From positions 1 to 64,000 of the forward strand of contig JAHJHI010000009.1 of assembly GCA_018824085.1 (NCBI GenBank): 64,000 nt of DNA, read 5' to 3'. This DNA is from Gammaproteobacteria bacterium. GTDB taxonomy: Bacteria; Pseudomonadota; Gammaproteobacteria; Burkholderiales; Rhodocyclaceae. The notes under the pieces are model-generated. The model was not told the origin of the DNA. It searched no databases and saw only the letters and a list, made by a program, of their open reading frames with translations. Positions 47,830 to 59,234 of this stretch are shown here, one piece after another (position 1 is the stretch's first letter; each line of letters begins with the position of its first letter). A program made the translations under genes and the position numbers.

Positions 47830-47881
47830 GTGCCCCATCCGGGTACCGGACAACAGACCAGACCATCAGGGAGATGCCGCC

Positions 47882-48118
47882 ATGAGCGGACGCAGTGACA
47901 TCGCCGAGTGCATCAGACACTCGCTGGAACGCTATTTCCGGGACCTCGACGGCGAGGCGGCGAGCGGCGTTTATGACATGGTTCTTCGCCAGATGGAGCG
48001 GCCCATGCTCGAAGTCGTCATGCGTGAAGCCGAAGGCAACCAGACGCGCGCCGCCGACATGCTCGGCATCAACCGCAACACCCTGCGTCGCAAGCTCAGC
48101 GACCACGGAATGACCTGA
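47882..48118 (+). CDS. fis: DNA-binding protein Fis
   Basis: 78 aa, [37 protein letters not shown]. Confidence 0.95.
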   Translation: MSGRSDIAECIRHSLERYFRDLDGEAASGVYDMVLRQMERPMLEVVMREAEGNQTRAADMLGINRNTLRRKLSDHGMT

Positions 48119-48186
48119 CCCGCAACGGCGGCGGGTTCGCTGCCGTGACGAGAGCTTTCTTCGACCCTCCCACCCGGAACAAGCAC

Positions 48187-49776
48187 ATGAAGATCAAGCG
48201 TGCACTGATCAGCGTATCCGACAAGACCGGCATCGTTGAATTCGCCACCGCCCTTACCGGGCTCGGCATCGAGCTGCTGTCCACCGGCGGCACCGCCGCA
48301 CTGCTGGCCAATGCCGGCCTGAAGGTCACCGAAGTCGCGGACCACACCGGCTTCCCGGAAATGCTCGACGGCCGCGTCAAGACGCTGCATCCGCGCATTC
48401 ACGGTGGCCTGCTCGCCCGGCGCGAGCTCGACACCCACATGCAGGCGCTGCGCGAGCATGACATCCCGGCCATCGACCTGCTGGTCGTCAACCTCTATCC
48501 GTTCGAGGCCACCGTCGCGAAGGCCGGCTGCACGCTGGACGATGCGATCGAAAACATCGACATCGGCGGCCCGGCCATGGTGCGTTCGGCGGCGAAGAAC
48601 TGGCGCGGCGTTGCGGTGCTGACCGACGCGGCGCAATACGCCGGCGTGCTGGACGAGATGCGCAGCGCAGGCGGCCTGTCCGAAGCCACGCTGTTCGGCC
48701 TGTCGGTGGCGGCGTTCAACCGCATCGCCAACTACGACGCGGCGATCAGTGACTACCTGTCCTCCCTGAACGCCGACGGCACGCGCAGCGAGTTCCCCGC
48801 GCAATCGAACGGCCGCTTCGTCAAGGTGCAGGACCTGCGCTACGGCGAGAACCCGCATCAGCGCGCCGCTTTCTACCGCGACCTGTATCCGGCTCCCGGC
48901 TCGCTCGTGAGCGCGCGCCAGATCCAGGGCAAGGAGCTGTCCTACAACAACATCGCCGACGCCGACGCCGCGTGGGAGTGTGTAAAGAGTTTCGACAGCG
49001 GCGCCTGTGTCATCGTGAAGCATGCCAATCCGTGCGGCGTGGCACTCGGCGCAACACCGCTCGACGCCTACCGCAAGGCACTGGCGACCGATCCGACGTC
49101 GGCTTTCGGCGGCATCATCGCCTTCAATTCGCCGGTCGACGCGGCCACGGCCGAAGCCGTCAGCGGCCAGTTCGTCGAAGTGCTGATGGCGCCGTCCTTC
49201 GCGCCGGACGCGCTGGCGCTGCTCGCCGCCAAGGCCAATGTCCGCGTGCTCGAGATCGCGCTGGACGGTGTCGATCCAAAGGGCGCGAGCGCCTGGTCGC
49301 GCGGGCGCAACATGCATGACGTGAAGCGGGTCAGCTCCGGCCTGCTGATCCAGTCGGCAGACGAACCCGAATCGCTGGACGGCCGGCTGAAGGTGGTCAC
49401 GAAGCGCGCACCGACGGCGCAGGAAATGGCCGACCTGACGTTCGCATGGCGGGTCGCGATGTACGTGAAGTCCAACGCCATCGTGTATTGCCGCGACGGC
49501 GCGACGGTCGGTGTCGGCGCCGGACAGATGAGCCGCGTTGATTCGACGCGCATTGCCTGCATCAAGGCGGAAAACGCCGGGCTCACGATCGCCGGATCGG
49601 TGGTCGCATCCGACGCTTTCTTCCCGTTCCGCGACGGTGTGGACGTGCTGGCGCAGGCCGGCGCGAAAGCCATCATCCAGCCGGGCGGCAGCATGCGCGA
49701 CGAAGAGGTCATCGCCGCGGCCGACGAGCACGGCCTGGCCATGGTCTTCACCGGCACGCGCCACTTCCGGCACTGA
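48187..49776 (+). CDS. purH: Bifunctional AICAR formyltransferase/IMP cyclohydrolase
   Basis: [97 protein letters not shown]. Confidence 0.97.
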   Translation: MKIKRALISVSDKTGIVEFATALTGLGIELLSTGGTAALLANAGLKVTEVADHTGFPEMLDGRVKTLHPRIHGGLLARRELDTHMQALREHDIPAIDLLVVNLYPFEATVAKAGCTLDDAIENIDIGGPAMVRSAAKNWRGVAVLTDAAQYAGVLDEMRSAGGLSEATLFGLSVAAFNRIANYDAAISDYLSSLNADGTRSEFPAQSNGRFVKVQDLRYGENPHQRAAFYRDLYPAPGSLVSARQIQGKELSYNNIADADAAWECVKSFDSGACVIVKHANPCGVALGATPLDAYRKALATDPTSAFGGIIAFNSPVDAATAEAVSGQFVEVLMAPSFAPDALALLAAKANVRVLEIALDGVDPKGASAWSRGRNMHDVKRVSSGLLIQSADEPESLDGRLKVVTKRAPTAQEMADLTFAWRVAMYVKSNAIVYCRDGATVGVGAGQMSRVDSTRIACIKAENAGLTIAGSVVASDAFFPFRDGVDVLAQAGAKAIIQPGGSMRDEEVIAAADEHGLAMVFTGTRHFRH

Positions 49777-49780
49777 GTCC

Positions 49781-49856
49781 TGCCCGCGTGCCTGCGGGTG
49801 CGGGCACCGGAGCCGGGCGCAACCATGCCCCTGTCGACCCGGCAAGAGTCGACAGG
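49781..49856 (+). promoter_or_regulatory. Two consecutive inverted repeats between purH and purD
   Basis: TGCCCGC (49781-49787)/GCGGGCA (49800-49806) and perfect CCTGTCGAC (49830-49838)/GTCGACAGG (49848-49856), 18 bp before the purD ATG. Confidence 0.55.
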
Positions 49857-49874
49857 TCAATTCAAGGATTCATC

Positions 49875-51137
49875 ATGAAGCTGCTGGTCATCGGTTCAGG
49901 CGGACGCGAGCATGCGATAGCCTGGAAACTCGCGCAGAGCCCGCGTGTACAGAAGGTCTATGTCGCGCCAGGCAACGCCGGCACGGCACTCGAACCCAAC
50001 CTTGAAAACCTGCCGATCACGGATTTCGCCGAACTCATCAATTTCGTCGAGAACGAAAACATCGCCTTCACCGTCGTCGGCCCCGAAGCGCCGCTGGCGG
50101 CAGGCGTCGTCGATTGCTTCCGGGTACGCGGCCTGCGCATCTTCGGCCCGACCCGCAAGGCGGCACAGCTGGAAAGCTCCAAGGATTTCGCCAAGCAGTT
50201 CATGGTGAAACACGACATACCGACCGCGCGCTACGAAACATTCACCGATCCGGTTGCAGCACACGCCTACGCCGACGAGATGGGCGCACCCATCGTCGTC
50301 AAGGCGGACGGCCTGGCCGCCGGCAAGGGCGTCGTCGTGGCCGCCACGCTGACCGAGGCACACGCGGCCATCGGCATGATGCTGGCGAACAACGAAGGGG
50401 GCCGTTCGCGCGTCGTCATCGAAGAGTTCCTGCACGGCGAGGAAGCCAGCTTCATCGTCATGTGCGACGGCGTGACCGCATTGCCGCTGGCCACCAGCCA
50501 GGATCACAAGCGTCTGCTCGACGGCGATGCCGGCCCCAACACCGGCGGCATGGGCGCCTATTCGCCGGCCCCGGTGGTCACACCGGAAATCCACGCCCGC
50601 GTGATGCGTGAAGTGATCCAGCCGGTGCTGAGCGGCATGGCGCTGGACGGCCTTCCCTTCACCGGCTTCCTGTATGCGGGACTGATGATTTCGCCCGACG
50701 GCGGCATCAAGGTGCTGGAATTCAACTGCCGCATGGGCGACCCGGAAACCCAGCCCATCCTGATGCGGCTGAAGACCGACCTGGTCGACCTGATGGAAGC
50801 CGCGCTCGACTATCGTCTGTCCGAAGCCAGCACCGACTGGGACCGCCGCGTGGCGCTCGGTGTCGTCATGGCCGCCGCCAACTACCCGGACACGCCGCGC
50901 AAGGGTGACGCCATCACCGGCCTGCCGGCGCCGACCGACGACGCGCATGTGTTCCACGCCGGCACCGCGACACAGGACGATCGCCCCGTCACGGCCGGTG
51001 GCCGCGTACTGTGCGTCACCGCGCTCGGCGACACCGTGAAGCTTGCGCAGCGCGCTGCCTACACGCTGTGCGACCAGATCCATTTCGAAGGCGCGCAGTT
51101 CCGCCGCGACATCGGCCACCGGGCGGTCCGGCGATGA
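49875..51137 (+). CDS. purD: Phosphoribosylamine-glycine ligase
   Basis: [66 protein letters not shown]. Confidence 0.97.
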   Translation: MKLLVIGSGGREHAIAWKLAQSPRVQKVYVAPGNAGTALEPNLENLPITDFAELINFVENENIAFTVVGPEAPLAAGVVDCFRVRGLRIFGPTRKAAQLESSKDFAKQFMVKHDIPTARYETFTDPVAAHAYADEMGAPIVVKADGLAAGKGVVVAATLTEAHAAIGMMLANNEGGRSRVVIEEFLHGEEASFIVMCDGVTALPLATSQDHKRLLDGDAGPNTGGMGAYSPAPVVTPEIHARVMREVIQPVLSGMALDGLPFTGFLYAGLMISPDGGIKVLEFNCRMGDPETQPILMRLKTDLVDLMEAALDYRLSEASTDWDRRVALGVVMAAANYPDTPRKGDAITGLPAPTDDAHVFHAGTATQDDRPVTAGGRVLCVTALGDTVKLAQRAAYTLCDQIHFEGAQFRRDIGHRAVRR

Positions 51138-52066
51138 GCACGCGGGCCGAAACCATCCGCGCCTGGCTGCTCGACCTGCAGGACCGCATCATCGCCGGGC
51201 TCGAACAGGCTGACGGCATGCCCTTCCTGACCGACGCCTGGGTGCGCGGACCGGAAGACCGCCTGCAGGGTGACGGCCGCACGCGCCTGATCGAGGACGG
51301 CAACGTGTTCGAGCGCGGCGGCTGCAATTTCTCGCACGTGCGCGGACCGAGCCTGCCGCCGTCCGCCTCGGCCAACCGGCCAGAACTCGCCGGTGCATCG
51401 TTCGAGGCAATGGGCGTGTCGCTGGTGCTGCACCCGCGCAATCCGCACATCCCGACGGTCCACCTGAACGTGCGCTTCTTCACCGCGCAGCCGCCGTCGG
51501 GCGAGGCCGTATCGTGGTTCGGCGGCGGCATGGACCTGACCCCCTACTACGGTGTCGCGGAAGACGCTGCGCATTTCCACCGCACCTGCCGCGACGCGCT
51601 CGCGCCCTTCGGCGCCGACACCCACGCGCGCTACAAGGCATGGTGCGACGAGTACTTCTACCTGAAGCACCGCAAGGAGGCGCGCGGCATCGGCGGCGTG
51701 TTCTTCGACGACCTCGGCGCCGACGGTGCGACCGGCTTCGACGAAGCGCACGCGTTGACGCGCGCGGTCGGCGAGGCTTTCCTCGACGCCTACCTGCCCA
51801 TCGTCGAACGCCGCCGGGACACACCGTACGGCGAGCGCGAGCGCGACTTCCAGGCTTACCGGCGCGGCCGCTACGTCGAATTCAATCTGGTGTTCGACCG
51901 CGGCACGCTGTTCGGCCTGCAATCGGGTGGCCGCACGGAATCCATCCTGATGTCGATGCCGCCGGTCGTGAAATGGCGCTACGACTGGCAGCCGGAAGAC
52001 GGCTCGCCGGAGGCGGCGCTGTACACCGACTTCCTGCCGGTGCGCGACTGGCTGCAGTCGGCCTGA
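51134..52066 (+). CDS. hemF: Oxygen-dependent coproporphyrinogen III oxidase
   Basis: [90 protein letters not shown] overlap with purD. Confidence 0.97.
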   Translation: MSTRAETIRAWLLDLQDRIIAGLEQADGMPFLTDAWVRGPEDRLQGDGRTRLIEDGNVFERGGCNFSHVRGPSLPPSASANRPELAGASFEAMGVSLVLHPRNPHIPTVHLNVRFFTAQPPSGEAVSWFGGGMDLTPYYGVAEDAAHFHRTCRDALAPFGADTHARYKAWCDEYFYLKHRKEARGIGGVFFDDLGADGATGFDEAHALTRAVGEAFLDAYLPIVERRRDTPYGERERDFQAYRRGRYVEFNLVFDRGTLFGLQSGGRTESILMSMPPVVKWRYDWQPEDGSPEAALYTDFLPVRDWLQSA

Positions 52067-52093
52067 AAAAAAAGGGCACCCAAAGGGTGCCCG
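52067..52093 (-). terminator. Rho-independent terminator of the ompW-like gene
   Basis: Minus strand GGGCACCC-TTT-GGGTGCCC followed by TTTTTTTT. U-tract directly abuts the hemF TGA on the opposite strand. Confidence 0.88.
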
Positions 52094-52174
52094 AACCGGG
52101 ACTGCAGGAAGAGCCGTCAGGCGAACCCGCCCGCTTCCGGGTTTGCGGCCCGGCGCCGGCGAATCCGCACAAGT

Positions 52175-52804
52175 TCAGAAGCGATAGCCGACGCCGACCG
52201 AAAACAGCAACGGATCGATGTTCAGCTGCGTAACCTTGGCGCCGCTCGCCTTCACGCGGATGTCGGTGTCAATCGCGACGTACTTCAGATCGACGTTGAA
52301 GAACCACTGCGGCGCGATCTGGAAGTCGGCGCCGATCTGGGCCGCCCAGCCGAAGCTGCTCTGGTCGATCTTCAGCGGCACGCTGCCGCCAAGCACGGAG
52401 CCGGCGTCCAGCTTCACGCTGGAAAAGCGCGTGTAGTTCAGGCCGAGGCCGGCATAGGGGCGGATGGTGCCGGTCGGGTTGAAGTGATACTGCAGCGTCA
52501 GGGTCGGCGGCAGGTGCTTGACCGAGCCGATGTCGGTGCCGCCCAGCGTTACGTCATGCTTCTGCGGATAGGTCAGGATCAGCTCCGCCGCGATGTTCGG
52601 CGTGAAGAAGTAGGAAATATCGACTTCCGGGAAGGTCTTGTTCTCGGCTTCGACCTGGGCGGCGAGATTGAGGCCGCCCTTGTTGTCATTGTCGACATTC
52701 ATGTAGAGCGCGCGGGCACGCACCATCCAGTTGCCTTCGTCCGCGTGTGCGGCACCCGCCATTGCGGCCAGCGCCGCCAAACCGACCCACTTGATCGCCT
52801 TCAT
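52175..52804 (-). CDS. ompW: OmpW-family outer membrane protein
   Basis: 209 aa, signal peptide, GNWMVRARALYMNVDND, PTLTLQYHFNPTGTIRPYAGLGLNYTRF, C-terminal YRF. Confidence 0.92.
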   Translation of the reverse strand: MKAIKWVGLAALAAMAGAAHADEGNWMVRARALYMNVDNDNKGGLNLAAQVEAENKTFPEVDISYFFTPNIAAELILTYPQKHDVTLGGTDIGSVKHLPPTLTLQYHFNPTGTIRPYAGLGLNYTRFSSVKLDAGSVLGGSVPLKIDQSSFGWAAQIGADFQIAPQWFFNVDLKYVAIDTDIRVKASGAKVTQLNIDPLLFSVGVGYRF

Positions 52805-52886
52805 TTTGTTCTGCTCCGAGGAATGTAAAAACCGTATCTGGTGACGGCAGTATCCTCAAAGCCCAAAAACCCTACGTTGACTAAGG

Positions 52887-53936
52887 TCAATGGACGGCGA
52901 ACTCGCGCGCCCGCAGCCTTGCGATGCGTTCGCCGGTATCCGGATGGCTGGACAGCCAGTCCAGGTAGCCTTCGCCGTCGTCGCCCGATTCGCCATGCGC
53001 ACGTGCCAGCTTCTCCAGCATGGACACCAGCAGTTCGGGCGAGCGCCCCTGCGCAACGAGTGCGCGCGCGGCGAAGTCATCAGCTTCGCTCTCCATGCTT
53101 CGGGAGTATCCGGACTGGATGAGCGCGGTCGGCGCCGTCGCGAGCAGGCTGCTGACGTCGCCGAGATACCAGGCCATGAACAGCGCGGTGGCGGAGCCCT
53201 GCAGCAGCATGCGGACACCGTGGCGCGCCCGCACATGCCCCAGCTCGTGCATCAGCACGGCCAGCACCTCGTCGTCATCGCCGGCCAGATCGACAAGTTC
53301 ATCGGTGACGATGATGGTTCCGTCCGGGAGCGCGAACGCGTTTGCCCGCATGCGGCCGCCATGCCTGAACTGCAGTGAGTGGCGTGGTGCGCTGCCCTCG
53401 CCGGCAGCCAGCGCGTCGAATGCCGAGCGCAGCGTCTGCCGGCGCTGCACACTCAGCGTGGACGCCGTCAGCACCCGGTTGTCGAGCCAGCCAAGCGCTT
53501 GCGTGGACATGGCGCTCACGACCTCGTCCGGCACGCGCGGCGCTGCCATGCGCGCCGCCCATGGCAGGCCCACCTGCCATGCAAACCAGCCCGCCAGCAA
53601 CAGGCCGGCGAACATCGCGAACACCATGCGCGGATCGAATGCCCAGCGCACGAATGCGTGGTCGCGATGCCCGCTGTCCTGCAGCAGGCGCGCGAGTGCC
53701 GCATGGTCACGCACTTCCGCGTGGGCGCCGTCCGCATAGCTGATGAGTCGTGCCGCCTGCCCCATCGGCTCCGACAGGCGCACGCGCTCGAGCGCATCGC
53801 TGCGCGAAACATCCGCGCCATTCAGGTGCAGCGTCGCGCCGTCCAGCGTGAGCGTGACGGCATGCGCCCGTGCGCTGAGCCCGTCGAAGTAGAGCGCCGC
53901 GACGGGCGGCGCGGGTTCAGAGCGCGATGTCGACAT
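52887..53936 (-). CDS. M48-family metalloprotease
   Basis: Start MSTSRSEPAPPVAALYFDG. HELGHVRARHGVRML, SMESEADDFAARALVAQG. Confidence 0.9.
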   Translation of the reverse strand: MSTSRSEPAPPVAALYFDGLSARAHAVTLTLDGATLHLNGADVSRSDALERVRLSEPMGQAARLISYADGAHAEVRDHAALARLLQDSGHRDHAFVRWAFDPRMVFAMFAGLLLAGWFAWQVGLPWAARMAAPRVPDEVVSAMSTQALGWLDNRVLTASTLSVQRRQTLRSAFDALAAGEGSAPRHSLQFRHGGRMRANAFALPDGTIIVTDELVDLAGDDDEVLAVLMHELGHVRARHGVRMLLQGSATALFMAWYLGDVSSLLATAPTALIQSGYSRSMESEADDFAARALVAQGRSPELLVSMLEKLARAHGESGDDGEGYLDWLSSHPDTGERIARLRAREFAVH

Positions 53937-54984
53937 CGAACAGGTCAGCCGTTTCCTCGCCGATCGCCGCAACGTCCTGCGACTGGCCGGCCACGAAGTC
54001 GTCGAGCGATCCGTCGCACACCATGGTGACGCTCTCCAGGCGGTAACGCGCCAGACGTATCGCAGCAAAAGGCTGGAACAGGCCCAGCGTACATACGACA
54101 CCGATCAGGTTGGTCAGCATGATCGCGTAGAGGCGGCGCGCGCTGACCCGTGACACGAAACGGTGGGGGCCCAGCCGCATGCTGTTCCATACGAGATTCT
54201 GCAGGCGCGCCGACAGATAGGGCTGGATGAAGAGCATCAGCGCAAGGAACAGGAAGGGGCCTGCGATCCAGGCCGACGGATTGCCTCGCGCAAGCGACCA
54301 GACGAACGCACCGATCGCCAGCCCGCCCAGCAGGAAAACGGCCACCGCGACGCCATAGACGCGGTAGAAGGCAGACACCGGCGCGTTGATGGAAAAGGCG
54401 GTCGCGCCGTAGCGGGCGTTGTCGAACTGATAGCGTTTCAGCCGCTGGTGCCACATGGGGCCGAGCAGATAGAGCGAAAACAGCGTCAGCGCCGGCCACA
54501 TGAGAAACACGCCATAGGCGCCCCTGCTGTCGCCACCGAAGCCGAAGCGCAGGCCACGCCAGCTCGTGTTGCGCGCACGGAAACGGAAGGAACGCATCAG
54601 CAGCGCGGGCATGACGATGGCGAGCAGCGTGACGACGACGAGGCCGGCGATCAGCGAAAACTGGAATGAAGCGTTGTAGGCCAGCAGCAGGATGAAGCCG
54701 ATGATGCGGCCCTTGAGGATTGCGCGCGGATCACCGTGATAGTCGAAGGCGGCGCCGGCAAGCGTGGTGTGCCGGTAGAAGTACTGCATGCGCCGGACCT
54801 TGGCCCACGCCGAATAGATGCCCAGCGTGAGCACGGTCAGCACGAGATTGACGATCCAGATGCCGAAGTACTCCGCGCCCCGTCCGGAAAAAACCAGCAC
54901 TTCGGTCTGTGGCAGAGCGCCTGCAGACGCGAACGGATTGCCCTCGGGCTGCGGAACGTGCGACGACTCGAACGGATTGTTCAT
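53917..54984 (-). CDS. YjgN/DUF898-family membrane protein
   Basis: 355 aa polytopic. YFGIWIVNLVLTVLTLGIYSAWAKVRRMQYFYRHTTLAGAAFDYHGDPRAILKGRI. Overlaps the M48 gene by 20 bp. Confidence 0.9.
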   Translation of the reverse strand: MNNPFESSHVPQPEGNPFASAGALPQTEVLVFSGRGAEYFGIWIVNLVLTVLTLGIYSAWAKVRRMQYFYRHTTLAGAAFDYHGDPRAILKGRIIGFILLLAYNASFQFSLIAGLVVVTLLAIVMPALLMRSFRFRARNTSWRGLRFGFGGDSRGAYGVFLMWPALTLFSLYLLGPMWHQRLKRYQFDNARYGATAFSINAPVSAFYRVYGVAVAVFLLGGLAIGAFVWSLARGNPSAWIAGPFLFLALMLFIQPYLSARLQNLVWNSMRLGPHRFVSRVSARRLYAIMLTNLIGVVCTLGLFQPFAAIRLARYRLESVTMVCDGSLDDFVAGQSQDVAAIGEETADLFDVDIAL

Positions 54985-55063
54985 CAGGGATGCTCGGCAA
55001 AGACGACGGACGGATCATGACACGGCATCCGCCCGGCATACCCGGGCAGATGCCGCATGCGCG

Positions 55064-56227
55064 TCACTCCATCATGGCGGCCGCGCGGAAGTGCGCGTGG
55101 GCCACCTGCGGACGCTCCAGATGTTCGGCGAGCAGCGCGAGCTCCACATGCACGACGCGCGACGGCCGCACCGCGAGCGCCGCTTCGAGATAGCTCTGCG
55201 CCTTGCCCCACAGCTGCTGCGCCCGGCACAGACGGCCCAGCGCCAGCAGCAGCAGCGCTTCATCCGGATGCGTGCGCAGCCAGCTCTCGGCACGCCCGAT
55301 GCGGCTCAGCGCATCGCTGCCATCCGAATGCGCGTACAGCTCGACCAGCGACGCGTCCCAGCCGCGCTCCATCTGCGTTTCGATGAGCTTGCGCGCCGGC
55401 GCGTACTGGCCCGCCGCCACCAGCGCCTCGCACATCGCACGCACCACCTGCGCATCCTCGCGTTCGGCCGACGGCAGTTCGCGCCAGTAGGCGTCGAGCC
55501 CGGACGCATCCATGTCATGCAGCGCGCCCATGTGGGCCTGGCGGCGCACCGGCGCCGCCTGCTCGGGCGTCAGCGCGCGATGCTTCAGCAGCAGGCGCAC
55601 GACGCGCAGCAGGCCGGTCCAGTCACCCAGCCCCCGGCGCGCGCGCATGGCCAGCCGCAGCGCCGCCACGTGGCGCTGGCCGCCTGACTGCAGTTCGTCG
55701 ATGCGGGTCAGCGCTTCGCCGAAATCGCGCCGGTCGGTCAGGATGTCGGCTTCGGTCATCAGCCGTGCGATGCGCAGCTCGTCATGGCGGGCTGCCTCGG
55801 CGAGCCACTCGTCCGCCTGTTCGGGCTCACGCATCGCGTGGGCGGCACGCGCGCCGATCAGGGCGGCCAGGCCCGGCGATTCACCGCCGTCGACCGCGGC
55901 ACGCGCGCTGCGCTGCGCGTGCCCGTAGCGGCCTTCGAAATACAGCCGGGCCGCGTCGCGCAACGCGGTCACGCCGCGCCGGCGGCGCTGGCGCATGCGA
56001 TAGCTCTGCGCGCGGGCCGGCATGCGCAGCAGCGCGTCGATGACGTGAAACGCGCTGTACAGCGTCGCCACGCCGAGCAGCAGCGCGACGATGAAAAGAT
56101 TGAGCGACAGTTCCACGCGCCAGGGCGACCACTGCAACAACACGAAGCCGTCGTTGTGGCGCGCCGCGATCACCAGACCGACCGCCAGTGCACACAGGCC
56201 GAGCAGCCACAGCAGCAGGCGCACCAT
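55064..56227 (-). CDS. hemY: HemY-family heme biosynthesis-associated TPR membrane protein
   Basis: 387 aa, HemY N-terminal TM region and position after hemX. Confidence 0.88.
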   Translation of the reverse strand: MVRLLLWLLGLCALAVGLVIAARHNDGFVLLQWSPWRVELSLNLFIVALLLGVATLYSAFHVIDALLRMPARAQSYRMRQRRRRGVTALRDAARLYFEGRYGHAQRSARAAVDGGESPGLAALIGARAAHAMREPEQADEWLAEAARHDELRIARLMTEADILTDRRDFGEALTRIDELQSGGQRHVAALRLAMRARRGLGDWTGLLRVVRLLLKHRALTPEQAAPVRRQAHMGALHDMDASGLDAYWRELPSAEREDAQVVRAMCEALVAAGQYAPARKLIETQMERGWDASLVELYAHSDGSDALSRIGRAESWLRTHPDEALLLLALGRLCRAQQLWGKAQSYLEAALAVRPSRVVHVELALLAEHLERPQVAHAHFRAAAMME

Positions 56228-57315
56228 CAGCGGTCTCCCTCGCGCGTGGCCGGCGCGCGTTTGCGCGCGGTCTTGAGCTGGGCCAGCGCGCTCATCGACT
56301 CGTCCAGCCCCGGCAGCGCTTCGCCGGGATCAACCGACGCGAGCTGGCGCAGCGTCGTGAGCACGTTCGTTGTCGCCTGCGCCCGGGTGTCGAAGTAGCG
56401 CTCCACCCATTCGCGGGCAAGCCCGATGTCCTCGCGCCAGATGGCGCCATTGCGCTGAAGCAGCGCAATGCGCGCGTTGATGAGGCGCAACTTGAGGTTT
56501 TCACGCAGGAAGACGCTGTTGGCCGGCGACAGCAGCGCCGGGTCAGGGCGGTCCAGCCGTTCGATGCGCACCAGTTGGCGGATTTCGGTCCACACGCCGA
56601 GCGTGAGACGCTCCGGCAACGACAGGCCGGCCAGCGCCTCCTGATCCGGCTGCGGCGGCGCGGCGGGCGGACGTTCGAAGGCCAGCGGCAGGCCGTCGAT
56701 CGCGCTCAGCATCGTGTCGATGCGCAGCGCCTGTCCGGCCAGATCCGCCATCGGCGCGCGGCGCAGGCGCTCCATGTCGTGCGCCATCGCGCGGCGCAGC
56801 GGCAGGTAGCGCCCGGTGTCGGCGCGCGCCAGACGCGTTTCGGCGCCGGCCAGCGCCGTCAGTGCGAGCTTCGCATCGCCGGCCAGCTGCAGCTGCTGCT
56901 GGCCGAGCACCAGCGCGTGCTCGACTTCCGCCAGCACACGTTCGTCATAGCTGCGCACCAGATCGTCTGCCAGATACTCGTAGGCGTCGATGCGCGCGCG
57001 AAGCTCTGCCAGCTGAACTTCCTGGCTGCCGATCTGCGTGCCGTAGGCGGCGATGCCGGCTGCGTCCTGCCGGGTTTCACGGCGCGCTGCCGCCGCACGC
57101 GCGTCGACCAGTTCGACGCGCTGCTGCATCTGCGTTTCCAGCCTCTGCAGGCGTTCCGTCATCAGGTAGCCGGCCAGCCCGAGGGCAAGCACGAACAGCA
57201 CGCCGGCGGCCAGCAGCCACAGCGGAATGACGGATGCGCGCGTCGGTCGGGGGCGGGTGGACGTCAGCGCGGGCAGTTCCGGGGTGTCCGGCGGCGTCGG
57301 TGTCGTATCGGTCAT
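56227..57315 (-). CDS. hemX: HemX-family protein
   Basis: 362 aa, single TM, coiled coil, HemX-like VEHALVLGQQQLQLAGDAKLALTAL; downstream of hemD. Confidence 0.88.
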   Translation of the reverse strand: MTDTTPTPPDTPELPALTSTRPRPTRASVIPLWLLAAGVLFVLALGLAGYLMTERLQRLETQMQQRVELVDARAAAARRETRQDAAGIAAYGTQIGSQEVQLAELRARIDAYEYLADDLVRSYDERVLAEVEHALVLGQQQLQLAGDAKLALTALAGAETRLARADTGRYLPLRRAMAHDMERLRRAPMADLAGQALRIDTMLSAIDGLPLAFERPPAAPPQPDQEALAGLSLPERLTLGVWTEIRQLVRIERLDRPDPALLSPANSVFLRENLKLRLINARIALLQRNGAIWREDIGLAREWVERYFDTRAQATTNVLTTLRQLASVDPGEALPGLDESMSALAQLKTARKRAPATREGDR

Positions 57316-57316
57316 G

Positions 57317-58123
57317 TCAGTCAGCCCGGCCGCCCGAAGGCGGCGAAAAATGATGAATGAGGCCGGCCATCAGGCCGGCGTCGGCCGGGGCGGTTTCGAT
57401 CACCTGCGTGAAGCCGCAGGCGCTGGCCTGCCCGGCAATGCGCGCATGCGGCGCAAACAGCGGGAGCCGGCGCAAGGCGTCGAGGCATTCGATGCCGTCA
57501 AGGGCCGCCAGATTGCGCACGGCCTCGGACGACGTGACCGTCAGCGCATGCAGGCGCCCGGCGCGCACGGCGTCGCACAGCTGCGCCGCGTCACCGCGCG
57601 GCGGCGTGCGCCGGTAGCAGGTCACGTGACGCACCTGTGCACCACGCGCGCGCAAGGTGTCGCCCAGCAGTTCGCGGCCGCCGTCACCGCGGAAAATCAG
57701 CACGATACGCCCGCCCAGCGCTTCGGCGGACAGCGCGGGCAGCGCCAGCAGGGCTTCCGAATCGAAGCGCGCCTGCGGCACGACAACCTCCGGCACACCC
57801 CGCTCGCGCAAGGCCTGCGCCGACTGCTCGCCGACCGTGGCCGCCCGCAGGCCGGCCGGCCATGTCCGCAGGCGCGGCAGCAGGTCGAACGCATGGCGCA
57901 CCGCATTCGCACTGACGAACACGGCCAGTGCCGCGCGCTCGATCAGCTCGGCGCTGCCTTGCAGCGCATCCGGATCATCCAGCGCTTCGATATCGATCAA
58001 AGGGAACAGCAGCGCTTCACCGCCGGCCGCAACGATGGCCTCGCACAGGGGCTGCGCCTGCGCGCGCGGACGGGTGACCAGCACGCACCGTCCCGCCAAC
58101 GCGCCCGCCTGGCCGTCCATCAC
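57317..58123 (-). CDS. hemD: Uroporphyrinogen-III synthase
   Basis: 268 aa, [34 protein letters not shown], overlaps hemC. Confidence 0.92.
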   Translation of the reverse strand: MMDGQAGALAGRCVLVTRPRAQAQPLCEAIVAAGGEALLFPLIDIEALDDPDALQGSAELIERAALAVFVSANAVRHAFDLLPRLRTWPAGLRAATVGEQSAQALRERGVPEVVVPQARFDSEALLALPALSAEALGGRIVLIFRGDGGRELLGDTLRARGAQVRHVTCYRRTPPRGDAAQLCDAVRAGRLHALTVTSSEAVRNLAALDGIECLDALRRLPLFAPHARIAGQASACGFTQVIETAPADAGLMAGLIHHFSPPSGGRAD

Positions 58124-59127
58124 GTGCCGAGCGCGTCGAGGATGGCCTGCGCGCCGTCGTCAAGCAGCGCCTGCACGCATTGCGCCGCCAGAGCTTCGGG
58201 CCGGGCGACGTTGCCGCGCGCTTCGGCCGCGGCGATGCGCGAGCCATCCGGCATGGCGACGCGCGCGCGCAGCCACAGCGCACCGCCGTCGATGACGCAG
58301 TAGGCGGCAAGCGGCACTTCGCAGGAGCCGGCGAGCGCACGCGACACGGCGCGCTCGGCGCGCACGCAGGCGTCGCTCTGCGGACACACCAGCGGTGACA
58401 GCCATGCCGCCACGTCCGGCCGCGACGACAGCGCCTCGATGCCGAGTGCGCCCTGCCCGGCTGCCGGCAGCGACAGCTCGACCGGCAGCAGTGCGCGGAT
58501 GCGCTCGCCGAGGCCGAGCCGCTTCAGGCCGGCGGCCGCGAGGATGATCGCGTCGTACTGCCCTTCGTCGAGCTTGCGCAGCCGCGTGTCAAGGTTGCCG
58601 CGCAGGCTGGACACCGCGAGATAGGGGTAATGGGCGCGCAGCTGAGCTTCGCGGCGCAGGCTGGAGGTGCCGACGACGCCGCCCGGCGGCAGTTCGTCGA
58701 GGCTCGCGTAGCGCGAGGACACGAAGGCGTCCTGCGGTGTTTCGCGTTCGAGCGTGGCGACCAGCGCAAACTCGTCGGACAGTTGCATCGGCACGTCCTT
58801 CATCGAATGCACGGCCAGATCCGCGCGACCTTCGAGCAGCGCCGTTTCCAGCTCCTTCACGAACAGGCCCTTGCCGCCGACCTTGGCCAGCGGGCGGTCC
58901 AGAATCTGGTCGCCGCGCGTCGTCATGCCGAGGATGTCGACCTGCGTGGAAGGATAGAGAGAGGACAGTCTGTCACGCACGTGTTCCGCCTGCCACATCG
59001 CGAGGCGCGACTCGCGCGACGCAATAACGATGCGCGCGGGGTTCGGGTAAGCTTCACTGTCCTGCTGCGGGACGGCATGCGCGTGATCCGCCGCAAAGTC
59101 GTCCGCCGGGCCGGCCGGATGTTCCAT
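58120..59127 (-). CDS. hemC: Hydroxymethylbilane synthase
   Basis: [87 protein letters not shown]. Confidence 0.97.
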   Translation of the reverse strand: MEHPAGPADDFAADHAHAVPQQDSEAYPNPARIVIASRESRLAMWQAEHVRDRLSSLYPSTQVDILGMTTRGDQILDRPLAKVGGKGLFVKELETALLEGRADLAVHSMKDVPMQLSDEFALVATLERETPQDAFVSSRYASLDELPPGGVVGTSSLRREAQLRAHYPYLAVSSLRGNLDTRLRKLDEGQYDAIILAAAGLKRLGLGERIRALLPVELSLPAAGQGALGIEALSSRPDVAAWLSPLVCPQSDACVRAERAVSRALAGSCEVPLAAYCVIDGGALWLRARVAMPDGSRIAAAEARGNVARPEALAAQCVQALLDDGAQAILDALGT

Positions 59128-59234
59128 ATGGAGAATTATGGGAAATTCATGCGTGGGGTGAACACACCGCGCGCCAGCGTGATCAGTTTGCCTACAGGCA
59201 GCGCGCGAAACGGCCTGAATTCTAGCAGCCCCGG

